A stretch of DNA of 64,000 nt from Cellulomonas marina (GCF_900111925.1 NZ_FOKA01000007.1:1-64000), one strand, 5' to 3'. Counted from the stretch's first letter, positions 6,967 to 16,209 are shown. A program made the numbers and translations. Notes: generated by a model from the sequence alone, not told the origin.

Positions 6967-8376
6967 TCAGGCGTCCCGTGCACCGGCCGGCGCGGGGGCG
7001 GGCTCGTCGTCGGGCGTGGGCGCGCCCTCCTGCAGGAGGCGCCGGCCGGACGGCGCGGCCGTCGCCAGCCCGACGACGACGAGCAGCGCCAGACCCGCCG
7101 CGACGAGGAGCACCTCGACGCTCACGCGGTCGGCCAGGGGGCCGAACACGGCCATGCCGACCGGCATCGCGACCGCCATGACGATCCCGACGAAGCCGAA
7201 GACCCGTCCCTGCTTCTCGGGCGGGACCGTCTCCTGCAGCACGGTCATCGTCGGCGTGGAGAAGAACGGCACGCCGAGCCCGATGAGGAACATGAAGGCG
7301 AAGAACAGCCACAGGGTGGGCGACAGGCCCAGGCCCACGTTGAGGACGCCGAACACCGCCGTGGTGCCCATGACGAGGGCGACGCGGTCCCGCGGCCCCC
7401 GGTTCCCGAACCGCCCTCCACCGCCCTCGCCGCCGCCCCACCAGGAGATGACGATCCCGCCGAGCAGCATGCCGACGCTGAAGGCGAGCTCGTTGACGGT
7501 CAGCTTCCACACCTCGTCGCCGAAGGTGCGCACGATCATCAGCGGCGTGAGGAACGACGGGGCCACGATGAGCAGGAAGACCACGCCCCAGAGCCCGAGC
7601 ACCCAGCGCACGAACGGCGTCCGCGCGACGTAGCGCACGCCGCCGACGAGGTCGTCGACGTAGCCGCGCACGCCCGCGACCTGGTCGGTGCGCACGATCC
7701 GCGGCACGGGGACGAGCAGCAGCAGGCCGATCCCGACGAGGGCGGTGACGACGTCGACGAAGAAGATCGCCTCGATGGACGCGCTCGCGTAGATCCCGGC
7801 CGCCGCGGCGGGGGCGACGAGCATCATCGCGGACTGGATCGTGCCGTTGATGCCGTTGACGCGCAGCAGGTGGCGCGCCGGCGTGATCTGCGGCAGGAGG
7901 GCGCCGACCGCCGGCGTCTGGATCCCGGCGCCCGCCGACCGGACCGCCGAGACGAGGTAGAGCAGCCACAGCTCGCGGTAGCCGGACAGCATGAGCAGCG
8001 CGAGTGCCAGCGTCGTGGCCGCGATGGTGGCGTCCGCGGCGACGATCAGCAGCCTCCGGTCCAGCCGGTCCGCCCACACGCCGCCGAACACGGACACCAC
8101 GGCCTGCGGCAGGAAACCGACGACGGCGTACACCGCCATGACCGTGCCCGAGCGCGTCTCCAGCGTCAGGTGCCACATGATCGCGTACTGCACGAGCATC
8201 GAGCCGAGCAGCGACGCCGTCTGGCCCGACAGGAAGAGCGTGACGTCGCGCCTCCAGCCGGGCCGGTCGGCGGGGTCGGCCGGGTCGGCCGCGTCGGCCG
8301 GGTCGGCGGGGCCGGCCGGGTCGGCAGGGCCGACGGCGGGGTCGCGGCCGTCGGCGGGCGGGTGGGCGTCGGTCAT
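6967..8376 (-). CDS. MFS transporter, macrolide/enterobactin exporter-like
   Basis: 469 aa from ATG 8376 with AGGAGG upstream. About 12 membrane segments are visible, starting at FLSGQTASLLGSMLVQYAIM. The A-like motif GGVWADRLDRRLLI follows TM2, and PPEKQGRVFGFVGIVMAVAMP is in the second half, typical of the MefA/EntS-like branch. The cytosolic N-terminus is a run of GPADPA/DPADPA repeats encoded by 9-bp tandem repeats at about 8268-8345. A Gly-rich loop (GGGEGGGG) interrupts the middle. Drug or siderophore efflux is likely; the substrate is unknown. It is divergent from an ABC exporter gene. Confidence 0.88.
   Translation of the reverse strand: MTDAHPPADGRDPAVGPADPAGPADPADAADPADPADRPGWRRDVTLFLSGQTASLLGSMLVQYAIMWHLTLETRSGTVMAVYAVVGFLPQAVVSVFGGVWADRLDRRLLIVAADATIAATTLALALLMLSGYRELWLLYLVSAVRSAGAGIQTPAVGALLPQITPARHLLRVNGINGTIQSAMMLVAPAAAAGIYASASIEAIFFVDVVTALVGIGLLLLVPVPRIVRTDQVAGVRGYVDDLVGGVRYVARTPFVRWVLGLWGVVFLLIVAPSFLTPLMIVRTFGDEVWKLTVNELAFSVGMLLGGIVISWWGGGEGGGGRFGNRGPRDRVALVMGTTAVFGVLNVGLGLSPTLWLFFAFMFLIGLGVPFFSTPTMTVLQETVPPEKQGRVFGFVGIVMAVAMPVGMAVFGPLADRVSVEVLLVAAGLALLVVVGLATAAPSGRRLLQEGAPTPDDEPAPAPAGARDA
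8268..8345. repeat. 9-bp tandem repeats encoding the MFS protein N-terminus
   Basis: Variants of GGGTCGGCC repeat about eight times and encode Pro-Ala-Asp/Gly units in the N-terminal tail of the MFS exporter. A minisatellite of this type can change length by slippage without breaking the frame, because the unit is a multiple of three. Confidence 0.6.
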
Positions 8377-8460
8377 GCGGGGCCTCCTGGGTCGAGCGGC
8401 CGCGGCGGCCCCCTGCCGCCGCGCCCACACCTGCCGACCGGCGCTGGGGCCGGGACTCAT

Positions 8461-8500
8461 CGGGCGAGCCCGGACGAGCCGGGACGAGCCGGGACGAGCC
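8461..8500. repeat. Four 10-bp tandem repeats between divergent exporters
   Basis: Four consecutive 10-bp units, CGGGCGAGCC, CGGACGAGCC and GGGACGAGCC twice, lie in the 211-bp gap between the MFS and ABC genes. A 10-bp period places each copy on the same DNA face. Similar GGACGAGC repeats occur in the gaps at 34935-34967 and 53659-53701. Confidence 0.6.
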
Positions 8501-8540
8501 GAGCGGCCGTCGCTGAACACGTCGTGCCGTGTCGGCGGCG

Positions 8541-8557
8541 GCTGCCACCATGGCAGC
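8541..8557. promoter_or_regulatory. Palindromic operator candidate upstream of the ABC exporter
   Basis: GCTGCCACCATGGCAGC is a perfect inverted repeat with 7-bp arms and a 3-bp centre, 31 bp before the ABC start. A second, weaker repeat (ACACG/CGTGT, 6-bp spacer) lies at 8517-8532. Such sites usually bind dimeric TetR- or MarR-type repressors; no such gene is adjacent. Confidence 0.5.
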
Positions 8558-8587
8558 ACCGCTCCCCCGCTCGACGACAGAGGTCCC

Positions 8588-11500
8588 ATGCGCCCCGCCC
8601 TCCACCCGTCCCCCTGGCGCCGGCTCGCCGGCCCGACGACGACGCTGGCCGTGCTGGCCGCGGCCGTCGCCGCGGCGGCCGAGACCGTCGGCACGGTGGT
8701 CGCCGGGCGGCTGGCGGAGGGGCCGACCGCGGCGGCGCTGACCGTGCTGGCCGTGCTCGTCGGCAGCGCGGTCCTGCTCGACACGGCGGGGCGGACGGCC
8801 TTCGCGGGCGTCATCGCGCGGGCGGAGGGCGGGCTGCGCCGGGACCTGCTGGCCGCGGCGCTCCGGCAGCCGCTGCCCGTGCTCGACGAGCAGGCGGTCG
8901 GGGAGGTGCTGGACCGCGTCGACGACGACCCGCGCCAGCTCGGCGCCCTGGCCCGGCGGACGGGGTGGGAGGTCGGGCGGGCCTGCCTGCGGGCCGTGCT
9001 CGCCTGGGTCGTCGCGGGGCTGACGTGGGCACCGGCGTGGGTGGTCTTCCCGCTGGTCGCCGCCGCGGCGCTGGCGGTGGCCCGGCCGCTGACGCGGGTC
9101 GTCGCCGGGCGCAAGGTGGCCGAGGAGGTGGCGTGGTCCGCGCACTCGGCGCAGCTCGAGGAGGCCGTGGCGGCGCGGGACGACGTGCGGTCCTCGCTGG
9201 GGCAGCCGCACGTCGTGCGGCAGTACGCGCAGCGCGCGTCCGAGGTGCTGACCCGGGTGCGGTCGGTGTCGTCGGCGTCGGCGCTCGTCGCCGGGCTGAC
9301 GGGGACCGTGCTGCACGCGCTGGTCGCGGCGCTCGCGATCGGCGGCGTGGCGCTGGTGGCGCGGGGTCGCCTCGGCGTGGCCGAGCTCGTGACGCTGTGG
9401 CTGCTCGTGACGTCGTTCGTCGGGCAGCTCGGGCGCGTCGCGGACCAGCTCCCCGAGGTGCAGGCAGGGCTCGGCGCCCTGCAGCGCATCGACACGCTGC
9501 TGACCGCGGAGCCCGAGCCCACGGGCGGCGCGCCGGTGCCGGCCGGGCCCGTGGACCTCGAGCTGCGGGACCTCACGTTCACGTACCCCGGCGGTTTCGC
9601 GCTGCGCGGGGTGGACCTGCACGTGCCGGCGGGGACGAGCTGCGCGCTCGTCGGGCGGACGGGTGCGGGCAAGTCGACGCTCGTGCGCCTGCTCTCGCGC
9701 GCGGTGGAGCCGCCCCCGGGCACGGTCTTCGTCGGAGGGCAGGACGTCGCGGCGACCGACGTGGAGGACCTGCGGCGGGCGGTCGGCGTCGTCACCCAGC
9801 GGACGGAGATCCTGGCCGCCTCGCTGGCCGAGAACATCACGCTCCTGGCCGACGTGGCACCTGGCGTCGTCGAGGGGGCGGTCGAGGCCCTCGGCCTGAC
9901 GGACTGGGTCGCGTCGCTGCCCGACGGGCTCGCGACGCCGCTCGGACCGGGCGGCACCACCCTCTCCGCCGGCGAGGAGCAGCTGGTCGCGTTCGCCCGG
10001 CTGCTGGTCCGCGACGTGCAGGTCGTGGTGCTCGACGAGGCGACGGCGCGCATGGACCCGCAGACCGAGGAGCTCGTCACCCGCGCGGCCGACCGGCTGC
10101 TGCACGGACGGACGGGCGTGGTCGTCGCGCACCGGCTGTCGACGACGCGGCGCTGCGACGCCGTCGCGGTGCTGGACGCGGGCCGGGTGGCGCAGCACGG
10201 GCCGCGCGCGGACCTGGCCACCACGCCCGGGCCGTTCCGCGACCTGCTCGTCGCGGCCGGGGCCACGGGCCGGGCCCAGCCGCCGGCCCCGCTGACCGCC
10301 CGCGTGGAGCGCCGCGAGCCGCGGCCCGCGCCGGCCGTGCCCCGCCCGTCGCTGGCGCGCACGGTCCTGCGGATGATCGGCTCCTACAAGCGCTGGGGCC
10401 TGCTGGGCGACGTGGGCTTCCTCGCGATCATGCTGCTCGGCGTCTCCGGGGCGGTGACGGGGTGGCTCTGGGGACGGCTCGCGGCGTCGCTGCAGGACGG
10501 CGGCGAGCCGTGGGGGGTGGCCTGGGCGCTGGCCGTCGGGGTGCTGGTGGCCCCGCTGGCGCTGGCCTTCGCCGTGAAGCGGTACTTCGTGTGGTGGCAG
10601 GCCGTCACGCTGCAGTCACGGCTGTCGGTGCTGGTCGGCCAGACGCGGCAGCACCGGCTGCCGCGCGTGCCGCCGGGCGAGGCGGTGGCGCGCGTGCTCG
10701 ACAGCGAGCGCATGGTCCTCTACGTCGACCGCTGGGTCGACGTCGTCAACGGCCTGCTCGTCGTGCTGGTCACGGGCCTGCTCAGCGGCAGCGTGCTCGC
10801 GGCGGCCGTCGTCGGCGGGGTGCTCGTGCTCTCCGCTGCGATCTCCGCGGCCGGTGCGCCGGTGGCGGGGCGGACGGCGCGGCTGGCGGGCGACGAGCGC
10901 GCGCGTTTCGGGCACGCCCTGGCCTCCGTCCTGGACTGCGCACGCACGCTCAAGCTCGCCGCCGCGGTCGGGCCGGCCGAGGCGCACCTGCACCGCGTCG
11001 ACGCCCGCCGGGTCGCCGCGTCGGTGCGCGAGCTGCGGGTGCGGGCCGCGCTCGAGGGGATCCCGCCGCTCCTGGTGCAGGCCGGGATCGTCGTGGGCTG
11101 GGGGCTGCACCTGGTCGGCACCTGGGACCTGGCCACGGCGCTGCTGGTCACCACCGCGGTGAGCGGCTCGGGCTGGTTCGGGACCGTGGCGGCGGCCGCC
11201 ATCACCGAGGCCCCGGTCGCCCGGCGCTGGCTGGCCGCGACGGCCGAGCTCGCCGGGTCCGCGGACCTCATGCGCCTGCCGACGGGCGTCGACCTCGTGG
11301 CCGGCACAGCGCTGGGGCCGGACGCGCCGCCGCGCGTCCCGCTGCGGCGGCTGGAGCTCGAGGGCCTGACGGCCGTGCACGACGACGGGACCGTCGGAGT
11401 GACCGACGTCGACCTCACGGTGGACGCCGGGGAGCTCGTGCTCCTCGTCGGACGCGTGGGCTCCGGCAAGTCGAGCCTGCTCGCGGCGCTGGCGGGCCTC

Positions 11501-12022
11501 GTCGACCACGAGGGCACCGTGCGGTGGAACGGGCAGCCGGTCGACGACGCGCAGACGTTCCTGCGTCCCGGTCAGGTCGCCTACGTCGGCCAGGTGCCCC
11601 GCGTGCTGTCCGGGTCCTTCGCCGCCAACGTCCACCTCGACCACGACCGGCCGTGGCGGGAGGCGCTCGACGACGCGCGGCTGGGCAGCGACGTCGCGGC
11701 GGCCGGCGGGCACGAGGCCCTCGTCGGGCACCGCGGGGTGCGGCTGTCGGGCGGGCAGGTGCAGCGCCTCGCGCTGGCCCGTGCCCGCGCGACGGGCGCC
11801 GAGCTGCTCGTCGCCGACGACGTGTCCTCGGCGCTGGACGCGCGCACGGAGCTCGAGCTGTGGGACGGGCTGCGGGCCCGTGGCCTGACGGTCGTGGGCG
11901 CCTCGACCAAGGGGGCGGCGCTGGCCCGCGCCGACCGGGTGGTCGTGCTCGACGAGGGCCGCGTGGCGGCCAGCGGCCCGTGGGACGAGCTGCGGGAGAG
12001 CTGGGGCCACCTGGCCGGCTGA
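8588..12022 (+). CDS. Fused full ABC exporter (TMD-NBD-TMD-NBD), asymmetric ATP sites
   Basis: 1144 aa from ATG 8588. Two half-transporters are fused in one chain. NBD1 has Walker A GRTGAGKST (about 357-365), a degenerate signature LSAGEEQ (about 459) and an intact VVVLDEAT Walker B. NBD2 has Walker A GRVGSGKSS (about 955-963), a canonical LSGGQ signature, but LLVADDVSS at Walker B, where Asp replaces the catalytic Glu. One composite ATP site is therefore canonical and one degenerate, as in heterodimeric multidrug exporters. The two TMDs each show about six hydrophobic segments. Drug or peptide export is likely. It ends 1 bp from the convergent molybdoenzyme stop. Confidence 0.9.
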   Translation: MRPALHPSPWRRLAGPTTTLAVLAAAVAAAAETVGTVVAGRLAEGPTAAALTVLAVLVGSAVLLDTAGRTAFAGVIARAEGGLRRDLLAAALRQPLPVLDEQAVGEVLDRVDDDPRQLGALARRTGWEVGRACLRAVLAWVVAGLTWAPAWVVFPLVAAAALAVARPLTRVVAGRKVAEEVAWSAHSAQLEEAVAARDDVRSSLGQPHVVRQYAQRASEVLTRVRSVSSASALVAGLTGTVLHALVAALAIGGVALVARGRLGVAELVTLWLLVTSFVGQLGRVADQLPEVQAGLGALQRIDTLLTAEPEPTGGAPVPAGPVDLELRDLTFTYPGGFALRGVDLHVPAGTSCALVGRTGAGKSTLVRLLSRAVEPPPGTVFVGGQDVAATDVEDLRRAVGVVTQRTEILAASLAENITLLADVAPGVVEGAVEALGLTDWVASLPDGLATPLGPGGTTLSAGEEQLVAFARLLVRDVQVVVLDEATARMDPQTEELVTRAADRLLHGRTGVVVAHRLSTTRRCDAVAVLDAGRVAQHGPRADLATTPGPFRDLLVAAGATGRAQPPAPLTARVERREPRPAPAVPRPSLARTVLRMIGSYKRWGLLGDVGFLAIMLLGVSGAVTGWLWGRLAASLQDGGEPWGVAWALAVGVLVAPLALAFAVKRYFVWWQAVTLQSRLSVLVGQTRQHRLPRVPPGEAVARVLDSERMVLYVDRWVDVVNGLLVVLVTGLLSGSVLAAAVVGGVLVLSAAISAAGAPVAGRTARLAGDERARFGHALASVLDCARTLKLAAAVGPAEAHLHRVDARRVAASVRELRVRAALEGIPPLLVQAGIVVGWGLHLVGTWDLATALLVTTAVSGSGWFGTVAAAAITEAPVARRWLAATAELAGSADLMRLPTGVDLVAGTALGPDAPPRVPLRRLELEGLTAVHDDGTVGVTDVDLTVDAGELVLLVGRVGSGKSSLLAALAGLVDHEGTVRWNGQPVDDAQTFLRPGQVAYVGQVPRVLSGSFAANVHLDHDRPWREALDDARLGSDVAAAGGHEALVGHRGVRLSGGQVQRLALARARATGAELLVADDVSSALDARTELELWDGLRARGLTVVGASTKGAALARADRVVVLDEGRVAASGPWDELRESWGHLAG

Positions 12023-12023
12023 G

Positions 12024-14420
12024 TCAGGCCGGCGCGGGCACCGTCGCCGGCTCGAGCCGGACCAGCACCGACTTCGACGTGGGCGTGCGCGAGACGGCGG
12101 CGTAGGACGACAGCGGCACCAGGACGTTCGTCTCCGGGTAGTAGGCCGCCGCGTTGCCGCGCGGCGTGTCGTAGGCGACCGCGCGGAAGCCGGCGGCCCG
12201 GCGCTCGCGGCCGTCGTCGTGCACGCCGACGAGGTCCACGAGGTCACCCGCCGCGAGGCCGAGGTCGGCCAGGTCCGCGGGGTGCACGAAGACCACCCGG
12301 CGCCCGCCCCGGATGCCCCGGTAGCGGTCGTCGGGGCCGTAGACCGTGGTGTTGAACTGGTCGTGCGAGCGGATCGTCTGCAGCAGCAGCGTCCCCGGCG
12401 GGATCCGCGGGTACGTCAGCGCGTTGACGGTGAACCGCGCGCGGCCGCTCGGGGTCGCGAAGGTCCGGGTGTCCCGTGGCGGGTGCGGCAGGACGAAACC
12501 GCCGGGCTCGTCGAGGCGCGCCTCGTAGTCCTCGAACCCGGGCACGACGCGGCTGATCGCCGCCCGGATGCGCCGGTAGTCCTTCCGCCACCCGCGCCAG
12601 TCCACGCGCGGCGCGCCCGGGCGCCCGGCCAGAAGCCGCTCGGCCAGCTCGGTGATGATCGCGACCTCGCTGCGCAGCAGCGGCCCGGCGGGTTTGAGGC
12701 GCCCGGTCGAGGCGTGCACCGCGCTCATGGAGTCCTCGACGGACACCCGCTGACGGCCCGACGCCTGCACGTCGCGGTCCGTGCGGCCCAGGGTCGGCAG
12801 GATCAGGGCCCGCCGACCCGTGACCACGTGCGAGCGGTTGAGCTTCGTCGACACCTGCACGGTCAGCCGCGCCCGCCGCAGCGCCTCCTCCGTCGCCCCG
12901 GTGTCCGGCGTGGCCCGCGCGAAGTTGCCGCCCATCCCGACGAACACGTGCGCCCGCCCGTCGCGCAGCGCCTCGATGGCCGCCACGGTGTCCAGGCCGT
13001 GCGCCCGGGGCGAGGTGAAGCCGAACTCCCGGTCGATGGCGTCGTGGTACGCCGTGGGCATCCGCTCGAAGATGCCCATGGTCCGGTCGCCCTGCACGTT
13101 CGAGTGCCCGCGCACCGGGCACAACCCGGCTCCGGGCCGGCCGATGTCCCCGCGCAGCAGCAGCAGGCTGACGACGTCCTTGAGCGTGGCCACCGCGTGC
13201 GGGTGCTGGGTGAGGCCCATCGCCCAGCAGACGATCGTCGCCCGGGAGGCGGCGAACCGGTCCCCCAGCGCCCGGACGTCCGCCTCGGTCAGCCCCGTCG
13301 CCTCCTCGACCTGCGCCCATGGCAGCGCCCGCAGCGCCGCGGCGTAGTCCTCGAATCCCTCCGTGCTCCCGGCGAGGAACGCCGTGTCGAGGACCGACCC
13401 CGGGCGCGCCGCCTCGAGCTCGAGCAGGTGCTTGGCCAAGCCCTGGAACAGCCCCTGGTCCCCGCCCAGCCGCACCTGCAGGTAGTCGTCGGCCAGGTCG
13501 GTGCCGCGCCCGAGCGCCCCGGACGGCCGCTGCGGGTCGTCGAAGTGCAGCAGCCCGACCTCGCGCAGCGGGTTGACGGCGACGATCCTCGCCCCCGCCG
13601 CCTTCGCGCGCTGCAGCGCGGTGAGCATCCGCGGGTGGTTGGTGCCGGGGTTCTGCCCGGCGACGACGACGAGGTCGGCGCGCTCGAGGTCGGCCAGGTG
13701 CACGCTGCCCTTGCCGATGCCGATCGTCTCCGTCAGCGCGGATCCGCTCGACTCGTGGCACATGTTGGAGCAGTCGGGCAGGTTGTTCGTGCCGAATCCG
13801 CGGACCATGAGCGCGTAGGCGAAGGCGGCCTCGTTGGACGTGCGGCCCGAGGTGTAGAAGACGGCCTCGTCGGGCGAGGCCAGGGCCGCCAGCTCCCCGA
13901 CGAGGACGTCGTAGGCCTCGTCCCACGTGACGGGCCGGTAGTGGGTGGCGCCCTCGTCGAGCAGGACGGGGTGAGTGAGGCGGCCCTGCTGACCGAGGGA
14001 GTGGTCGTCCCAGCCCGCCAGCTCGGCCACGGGGTGGTGGGCGAAGAAGGCCGGGCCGACCGTGCGCGTCGTCGCCTCCTCGGCGACGGCCTTGGCGCCG
14101 TTCTCGCAGAACTCCGCCGGCGAGCGGTGGGCGGCCTCCGGCCACGCGCAGCCGGGGCAGTCGAAGCCGTGGGTCTGGTTGACGCGGGTCAGAGTGCGGG
14201 CCGTGCGCACGGGTCCCATCTGCCGCAGCGCGACGTCGAGCGCGTGTGCCACACCGGGCAGGCCCGCCGCGTGCGTGGCGGGCGGGCCGACGCGCAGGCC
14301 GCTGAGCGTCGCGTCGTCGACGTCCTGGGCCCGGCGGAGCGCGCCGGCCGGCACCCGCTCCTCGTCGTGCTGCGCACCGGCGCGACCGCCCGCGGGGTCG
14401 CCCGTGATCCGTCCGGTCAT
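12024..14420 (-). CDS. FdhF/YdeP-family molybdopterin oxidoreductase (formate dehydrogenase alpha-like)
   Basis: 798 aa from ATG 14420 with GGAG upstream. An N-terminal Cys cluster, FDCPGC (Cys88, Cys91) with Cys105 in EFCENGAK, fits the predicted Fe-S site of YdeP-like enzymes. The Mo-bis-MGD core follows: PVTWDEAYDVL, SGRTSNEAAF, NMCHESSGSAL, GQNPGTNHPRML, and a C-terminal dinucleotide-binding domain (HDQFNTTVYG, PRGNAAAYYPE). No in-frame UGA selenocysteine is present. The family is related to formate dehydrogenase but its physiological substrate is uncertain. It is divergent from fdhD, whose product sulfurates the cofactor of such enzymes. Confidence 0.92.
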   Translation of the reverse strand: MTGRITGDPAGGRAGAQHDEERVPAGALRRAQDVDDATLSGLRVGPPATHAAGLPGVAHALDVALRQMGPVRTARTLTRVNQTHGFDCPGCAWPEAAHRSPAEFCENGAKAVAEEATTRTVGPAFFAHHPVAELAGWDDHSLGQQGRLTHPVLLDEGATHYRPVTWDEAYDVLVGELAALASPDEAVFYTSGRTSNEAAFAYALMVRGFGTNNLPDCSNMCHESSGSALTETIGIGKGSVHLADLERADLVVVAGQNPGTNHPRMLTALQRAKAAGARIVAVNPLREVGLLHFDDPQRPSGALGRGTDLADDYLQVRLGGDQGLFQGLAKHLLELEAARPGSVLDTAFLAGSTEGFEDYAAALRALPWAQVEEATGLTEADVRALGDRFAASRATIVCWAMGLTQHPHAVATLKDVVSLLLLRGDIGRPGAGLCPVRGHSNVQGDRTMGIFERMPTAYHDAIDREFGFTSPRAHGLDTVAAIEALRDGRAHVFVGMGGNFARATPDTGATEEALRRARLTVQVSTKLNRSHVVTGRRALILPTLGRTDRDVQASGRQRVSVEDSMSAVHASTGRLKPAGPLLRSEVAIITELAERLLAGRPGAPRVDWRGWRKDYRRIRAAISRVVPGFEDYEARLDEPGGFVLPHPPRDTRTFATPSGRARFTVNALTYPRIPPGTLLLQTIRSHDQFNTTVYGPDDRYRGIRGGRRVVFVHPADLADLGLAAGDLVDLVGVHDDGRERRAAGFRAVAYDTPRGNAAAYYPETNVLVPLSSYAAVSRTPTSKSVLVRLEPATVPAPA

Positions 14421-14446
14421 CGTCGCTCCGTCCGCCAGGTCCGACG

Positions 14447-14499
14447 ATCGTAGGCCCGACCCTCTCCCCGACACCGCGCCCGGGCCCGCGACCTACGAT
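14447..14499. promoter_or_regulatory. Mirror-image divergent promoters for the molybdoenzyme and fdhD
   Basis: TACGAT -10 hexamers occur on both strands, at 14494-14499 (+) and 14447-14452 (-), within an 8-bp inverted repeat ATCGTAGG/CCTACGAT. The 41-bp spacing means RNA polymerases on the two promoters would face away from each other and could share upstream control. No clear -35 boxes are seen. Confidence 0.45.
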
Positions 14500-14566
14500 G
14501 GCCGCGGTCGACGACGACGCCGGGAGGCCCGATGAGCGCGCACGTGCCCGAGCACGCGAGCACCCC

Positions 14567-15427
14567 GTGAGCCGGGTGGTCGCGCGGCGGAGGGCCGTCG
14601 TCGTGCGCCTGGCCGGTGACGGCACCGGTGCCGCCACCGCGCACGAGCGCGAGCAGGCCCTGGCGGGCGAGGAGCCGCTGGAGATCCGGGCCGCCGGGCG
14701 CTCGCACAGCGTCACGATGCGCACGCCCGGCGAGGACTTCGACCTCGTCGCGGGGTTCCTGCTGTCCGAGGGCGTGCTGCGGGAGCGCGACGACCTCGTC
14801 GCCCTGCGCTACTGCACCGGCACGGACGCCGAGGGCTGGCAGACCTACAACGTCGTCGAGGCGTCCCTGGCCGCCGACGCCGCGCTGCGCGCGCTGGGCC
14901 GCGAGCGCCGCACCTACACGACGAGCGCGTGCGGGGTGTGCGGTCTGACGGCGATCGACGACGTCGAGGTGACCTCCGCGTTCGACGTGGCGGCCGACGA
15001 CGTCGTCGTCGACGCGGAGGTGCTGGCCGGGCTGCCCGAGGCGCTGCGCGCGGCGCAGCCGCTGTTCGCGCGCACGGGTGGCGTGCACGCGGCCGGGCTC
15101 TTCACGGCCGGTGGCGACGCGCTCGTCGTGCGGGAGGACGTGGGCCGCCACAACGCGGTGGACAAGGTGCTGGGCCGGGCGCTGCGCGACGGGCTGCTGC
15201 CGCTGCGCGGGACGGTGCTGCAGGTGTCGGGCCGGGCGTCCTTCGAGCTCGTGCAGAAGGCGGTCATGGCCGGGGTGCCGGTGCTGGCCGCGGTCGGGGC
15301 GCCGTCCGACCTGGCCGTCGCGCTGGCCGAGCGCGCGGGGCTGACCCTCGTCGGGTTCTCGCGCGGGGACCGGCTCACGCTCTACACCCGGCCGGGGCGG
15401 GTGCGCGTGGGTAGCGTGCCCGTGTGA
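14567..15427 (+). CDS. fdhD: FdhD, sulfurtransferase for formate dehydrogenase cofactor
   Basis: 286 aa from GTG 14567, chosen because SRVVARRR is the usual FdhD start. Upstream in-frame codons back to ATG 14498 are poorly conserved in character and overlap the -10 box. The catalytic CxxC is present in SACGVCG (Cys122, Cys125), which relays sulfur from a cysteine desulfurase to the Mo-bis-MGD cofactor. MRTPGEDFDLVAGFLLSEG and EDVGRHNAVDKVLG are family blocks. The divergent FdhF/YdeP-type gene is the obvious client. The last base pairs overlap the next start (GTGTGA). Confidence 0.95.
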   Translation: MSRVVARRRAVVVRLAGDGTGAATAHEREQALAGEEPLEIRAAGRSHSVTMRTPGEDFDLVAGFLLSEGVLRERDDLVALRYCTGTDAEGWQTYNVVEASLAADAALRALGRERRTYTTSACGVCGLTAIDDVEVTSAFDVAADDVVVDAEVLAGLPEALRAAQPLFARTGGVHAAGLFTAGGDALVVREDVGRHNAVDKVLGRALRDGLLPLRGTVLQVSGRASFELVQKAVMAGVPVLAAVGAPSDLAVALAERAGLTLVGFSRGDRLTLYTRPGRVRVGSVPV

Positions 15428-16182
15428 CCGTCACCCGGATCGCCGTCCTGTCCGACGTGCACGGCAACCTGACGGCGTACGACGCGGTGCTCGCGGACAT
15501 CGACCGGCGCGGTATCACGACGGTGCTCAACCTCGGGGACGTGGCGGGCAAGGGCCCGCGGGGGTCGGCGGCGATCGCGCGGACGCGCGAGCGCTGCGCC
15601 GTGACCGTCCGCGGGAACTGGGACGACGTCCTGCCGACGGGCGCGCCGTTCGCGGACCCGGCGGCGCAGTGGTGGCACGACGAGCTGTCGGCCGACGACC
15701 GCGCCTGGCTGACGTCGCTGCCGCTCGTGCACCACCTCGACCTCAGCGGCCGGCGCATCCGGCTGGTGCACGCGTCCGCGACGAGCGTCTACACACGCGT
15801 GCACTTCCACCACTCCGACGCGGAGTTCGACGCGATGTTCGCCACGACGGAGCTGACCGGGTCCGGACCGGAGCCTGCCGTCGTCGGCTACGGCGACGTG
15901 CACGACGCCTACGTCCGCAACGTCGACGGGCGCACCCTGTTCAACTGCGGCAGCGCCGGGAACCCGCTCGACGGGCCGGTGCCGTCGTACGCGGTCCTCG
16001 AGGGCGTGCCCGGCGGGACGCTCGACGACCCGTTCGTCCTCACGCTCGTGCGGGTGCCCTACGACGTCGAGGCGGAGCTCGACGTCGCGCGGGCGGTGGG
16101 CATGCCGGCCCTGCGCGAGTGGGAGATCGAGCTGCGCACGGGCATCTTCCGCGGGCGGCACGCGGGGCTCGGCCTGGTCTGA
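15424..16182 (+). CDS. Calcineurin-like metallophosphoesterase (YfcE/MJ0936-type)
   Basis: 252 aa from GTG 15424, overlapping fdhD by 4 bp. Metal-binding motifs are visible in order: SDVHGN (D-x-H) near residue 11, NLGDVAGKGP (GD), GNWDD (GN-D), VHASA, and GYGDVHDAYV, where GDVH stands in for the usual GHTH. The product should be a cytosolic dinuclear-metal phosphodiesterase or phosphatase; the substrate is unknown. Coupling to fdhD may be only transcriptional convenience. Confidence 0.88.
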   Translation: MTVTRIAVLSDVHGNLTAYDAVLADIDRRGITTVLNLGDVAGKGPRGSAAIARTRERCAVTVRGNWDDVLPTGAPFADPAAQWWHDELSADDRAWLTSLPLVHHLDLSGRRIRLVHASATSVYTRVHFHHSDAEFDAMFATTELTGSGPEPAVVGYGDVHDAYVRNVDGRTLFNCGSAGNPLDGPVPSYAVLEGVPGGTLDDPFVLTLVRVPYDVEAELDVARAVGMPALREWEIELRTGIFRGRHAGLGLV

Positions 16183-16209
16183 CGCGCGCCGGGCGGCCGT
16201 GGGACGTCG

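Noticed and set aside
8461..8500. Short repeats considered as a CRISPR array
   Set aside because: Ten-bp units are directly adjacent, with no spacers and no cas genes in the window.
6746..10198. 1150-codon minus-strand frame antisense to the ABC exporter
   Set aside because: It is low-complexity antisense; the plus-strand ABC motifs and the in-frame MFS gene account for the DNA.
14498..14566. ATG 14498 as the fdhD start
   Set aside because: It overlaps the probable -10 box, and the added residues are a disordered Arg/Asp run not typical of FdhD.
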